Shown piece by piece: positions 5,142 through 5,399 of a DNA stretch of 5,399 bases. Source of the stretch: Methanomassiliicoccaceae archaeon (GTDB taxonomy: Archaea; Thermoplasmatota; Thermoplasmata; Methanomassiliicoccales; Methanomethylophilaceae); contig JAIRTZ010000111.1 in the NCBI GenBank assembly GCA_031254685.1, positions 1 through 5,399 on the forward strand, in the 5' to 3' direction. A model generated the notes under the pieces. The model was given only the letters and a program-made list of their open reading frames with translations, did not search any database and had not been told where the DNA came from. The stretch's first letter is position 1; each line of letters opens with the position of its first letter. The position numbers and the translations under genes were made by a program.

Positions 5142-5399
5142 ATGAACGGACTTATTTTCGTAGGCCTCGGACTGAGCGGCACCGACGGGATGACCGTGAG
5201 GGCGCTGAAGGCGTTACGCGAATGCGATATCATCTTCGCTGAATTCTATACGTCCGTATTGATGGACACCGGCGCCGAGGAATTGGAGAAGGTCCTCGGC
5301 AGAGAGATCAAAGTGCTTCACCGGGCGCAGGTGGAGGAGGATGACGTTATTATCGATGCGGCAAGAACGTCCCGCGCAGGTTTCGTGACCGCCGGTGAT
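5142..5399 (+). CDS. dphB: Diphthine synthase, archaeal DphB (3' end outside window)
   Basis: SAM-dependent methyltransferase of the tetrapyrrole-methylase fold that trimethylates the 3-amino-3-carboxypropyl histidine of elongation factor 2 to form diphthine, the second stage of diphthamide synthesis. The first 86 residues are visible; the family is usually about 250-270 residues, so about two thirds lie beyond the window. The N-terminus MNGLIFVGLGLSGTDGMTV has the strand-loop of the fold with the GLGL turn at 8-11; it is followed by ALRECDIIFAEFYTSVL (24-40), the DphB hallmark CD-x(2)-(Y/F)-x-E-x-YTS, and by a charged helix. Both CysG/CobA-type and DphB enzymes share the fold, but the EFYTS motif points to DphB. 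The start at 5142 fits the family N-terminus and the TATA spacing. It is transcribed in the same direction as the GNAT gene, 42 nt after it, but appears to have its own promoter. Confidence 0.93.
   Translation, partial: MNGLIFVGLGLSGTDGMTVRALKALRECDIIFAEFYTSVLMDTGAEELEKVLGREIKVLHRAQVEEDDVIIDAARTSRAGFVTAGD

Overview
The window looks like a piece of a euryarchaeal chromosome, most likely Thermoplasmatota and plausibly a Methanomassiliicoccales-type methanogen. The evidence for an archaeon is an archaeal class I Trm5 tRNA methyltransferase, the start of an archaeal diphthine synthase (DphB), a small single-domain CfbA/CbiX chelatase, an archaeal-type dUTPase, and TATA boxes about 25 nt upstream of start codons. 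The last pattern implies leaderless mRNAs, which are common in Thermoplasmata. The methanogen assignment rests mainly on the chelatase being of the size of the coenzyme F430 enzyme CfbA and is an inference.

Bases 1-2387 (plus strand) are the end of an operon for an iron/cobalamin-type (BtuCD/FecCD) ABC importer. The permease is cut at its 5' end by the window edge, overlaps the ATPase by 4 nt (ATGA), and a sirohydrochlorin nickel/cobalt chelatase follows 15 nt later. The genes together suggest uptake of a metal, metal chelate or corrinoid linked to tetrapyrrole cofactor synthesis.

Bases 2440-2925 (plus) encode a DCD/DUT-superfamily protein in which the position of the deaminase catalytic Glu is Gly, so dUTPase is preferred over dCTP deaminase. 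It has its own TATA-like promoter. Bases 2926-3120 are a noncoding gap between convergent genes, holding a strong hairpin, a short palindrome and several AT-rich TATA-like elements. Bases 3121-4122 (minus) encode Trm5, which makes m1G37 in tRNA.

Bases 4123-4247 are a divergent promoter region. Bases 4248-4505 and 4572-5099 (plus) encode a small acidic protein of unknown function and a GNAT acetyltransferase. The pair has the layout of a GNAT toxin-antitoxin module or a small accessory cassette, inserted between two translation-related housekeeping genes (trm5 and dphB). Bases 5142-5399 (plus) are the first 86 codons of dphB, which runs off the window.

Genes at the head of transcription units appear leaderless, while genes inside operons carry Shine-Dalgarno sites. 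No tRNA, rRNA, CRISPR array or insertion sequence was seen.
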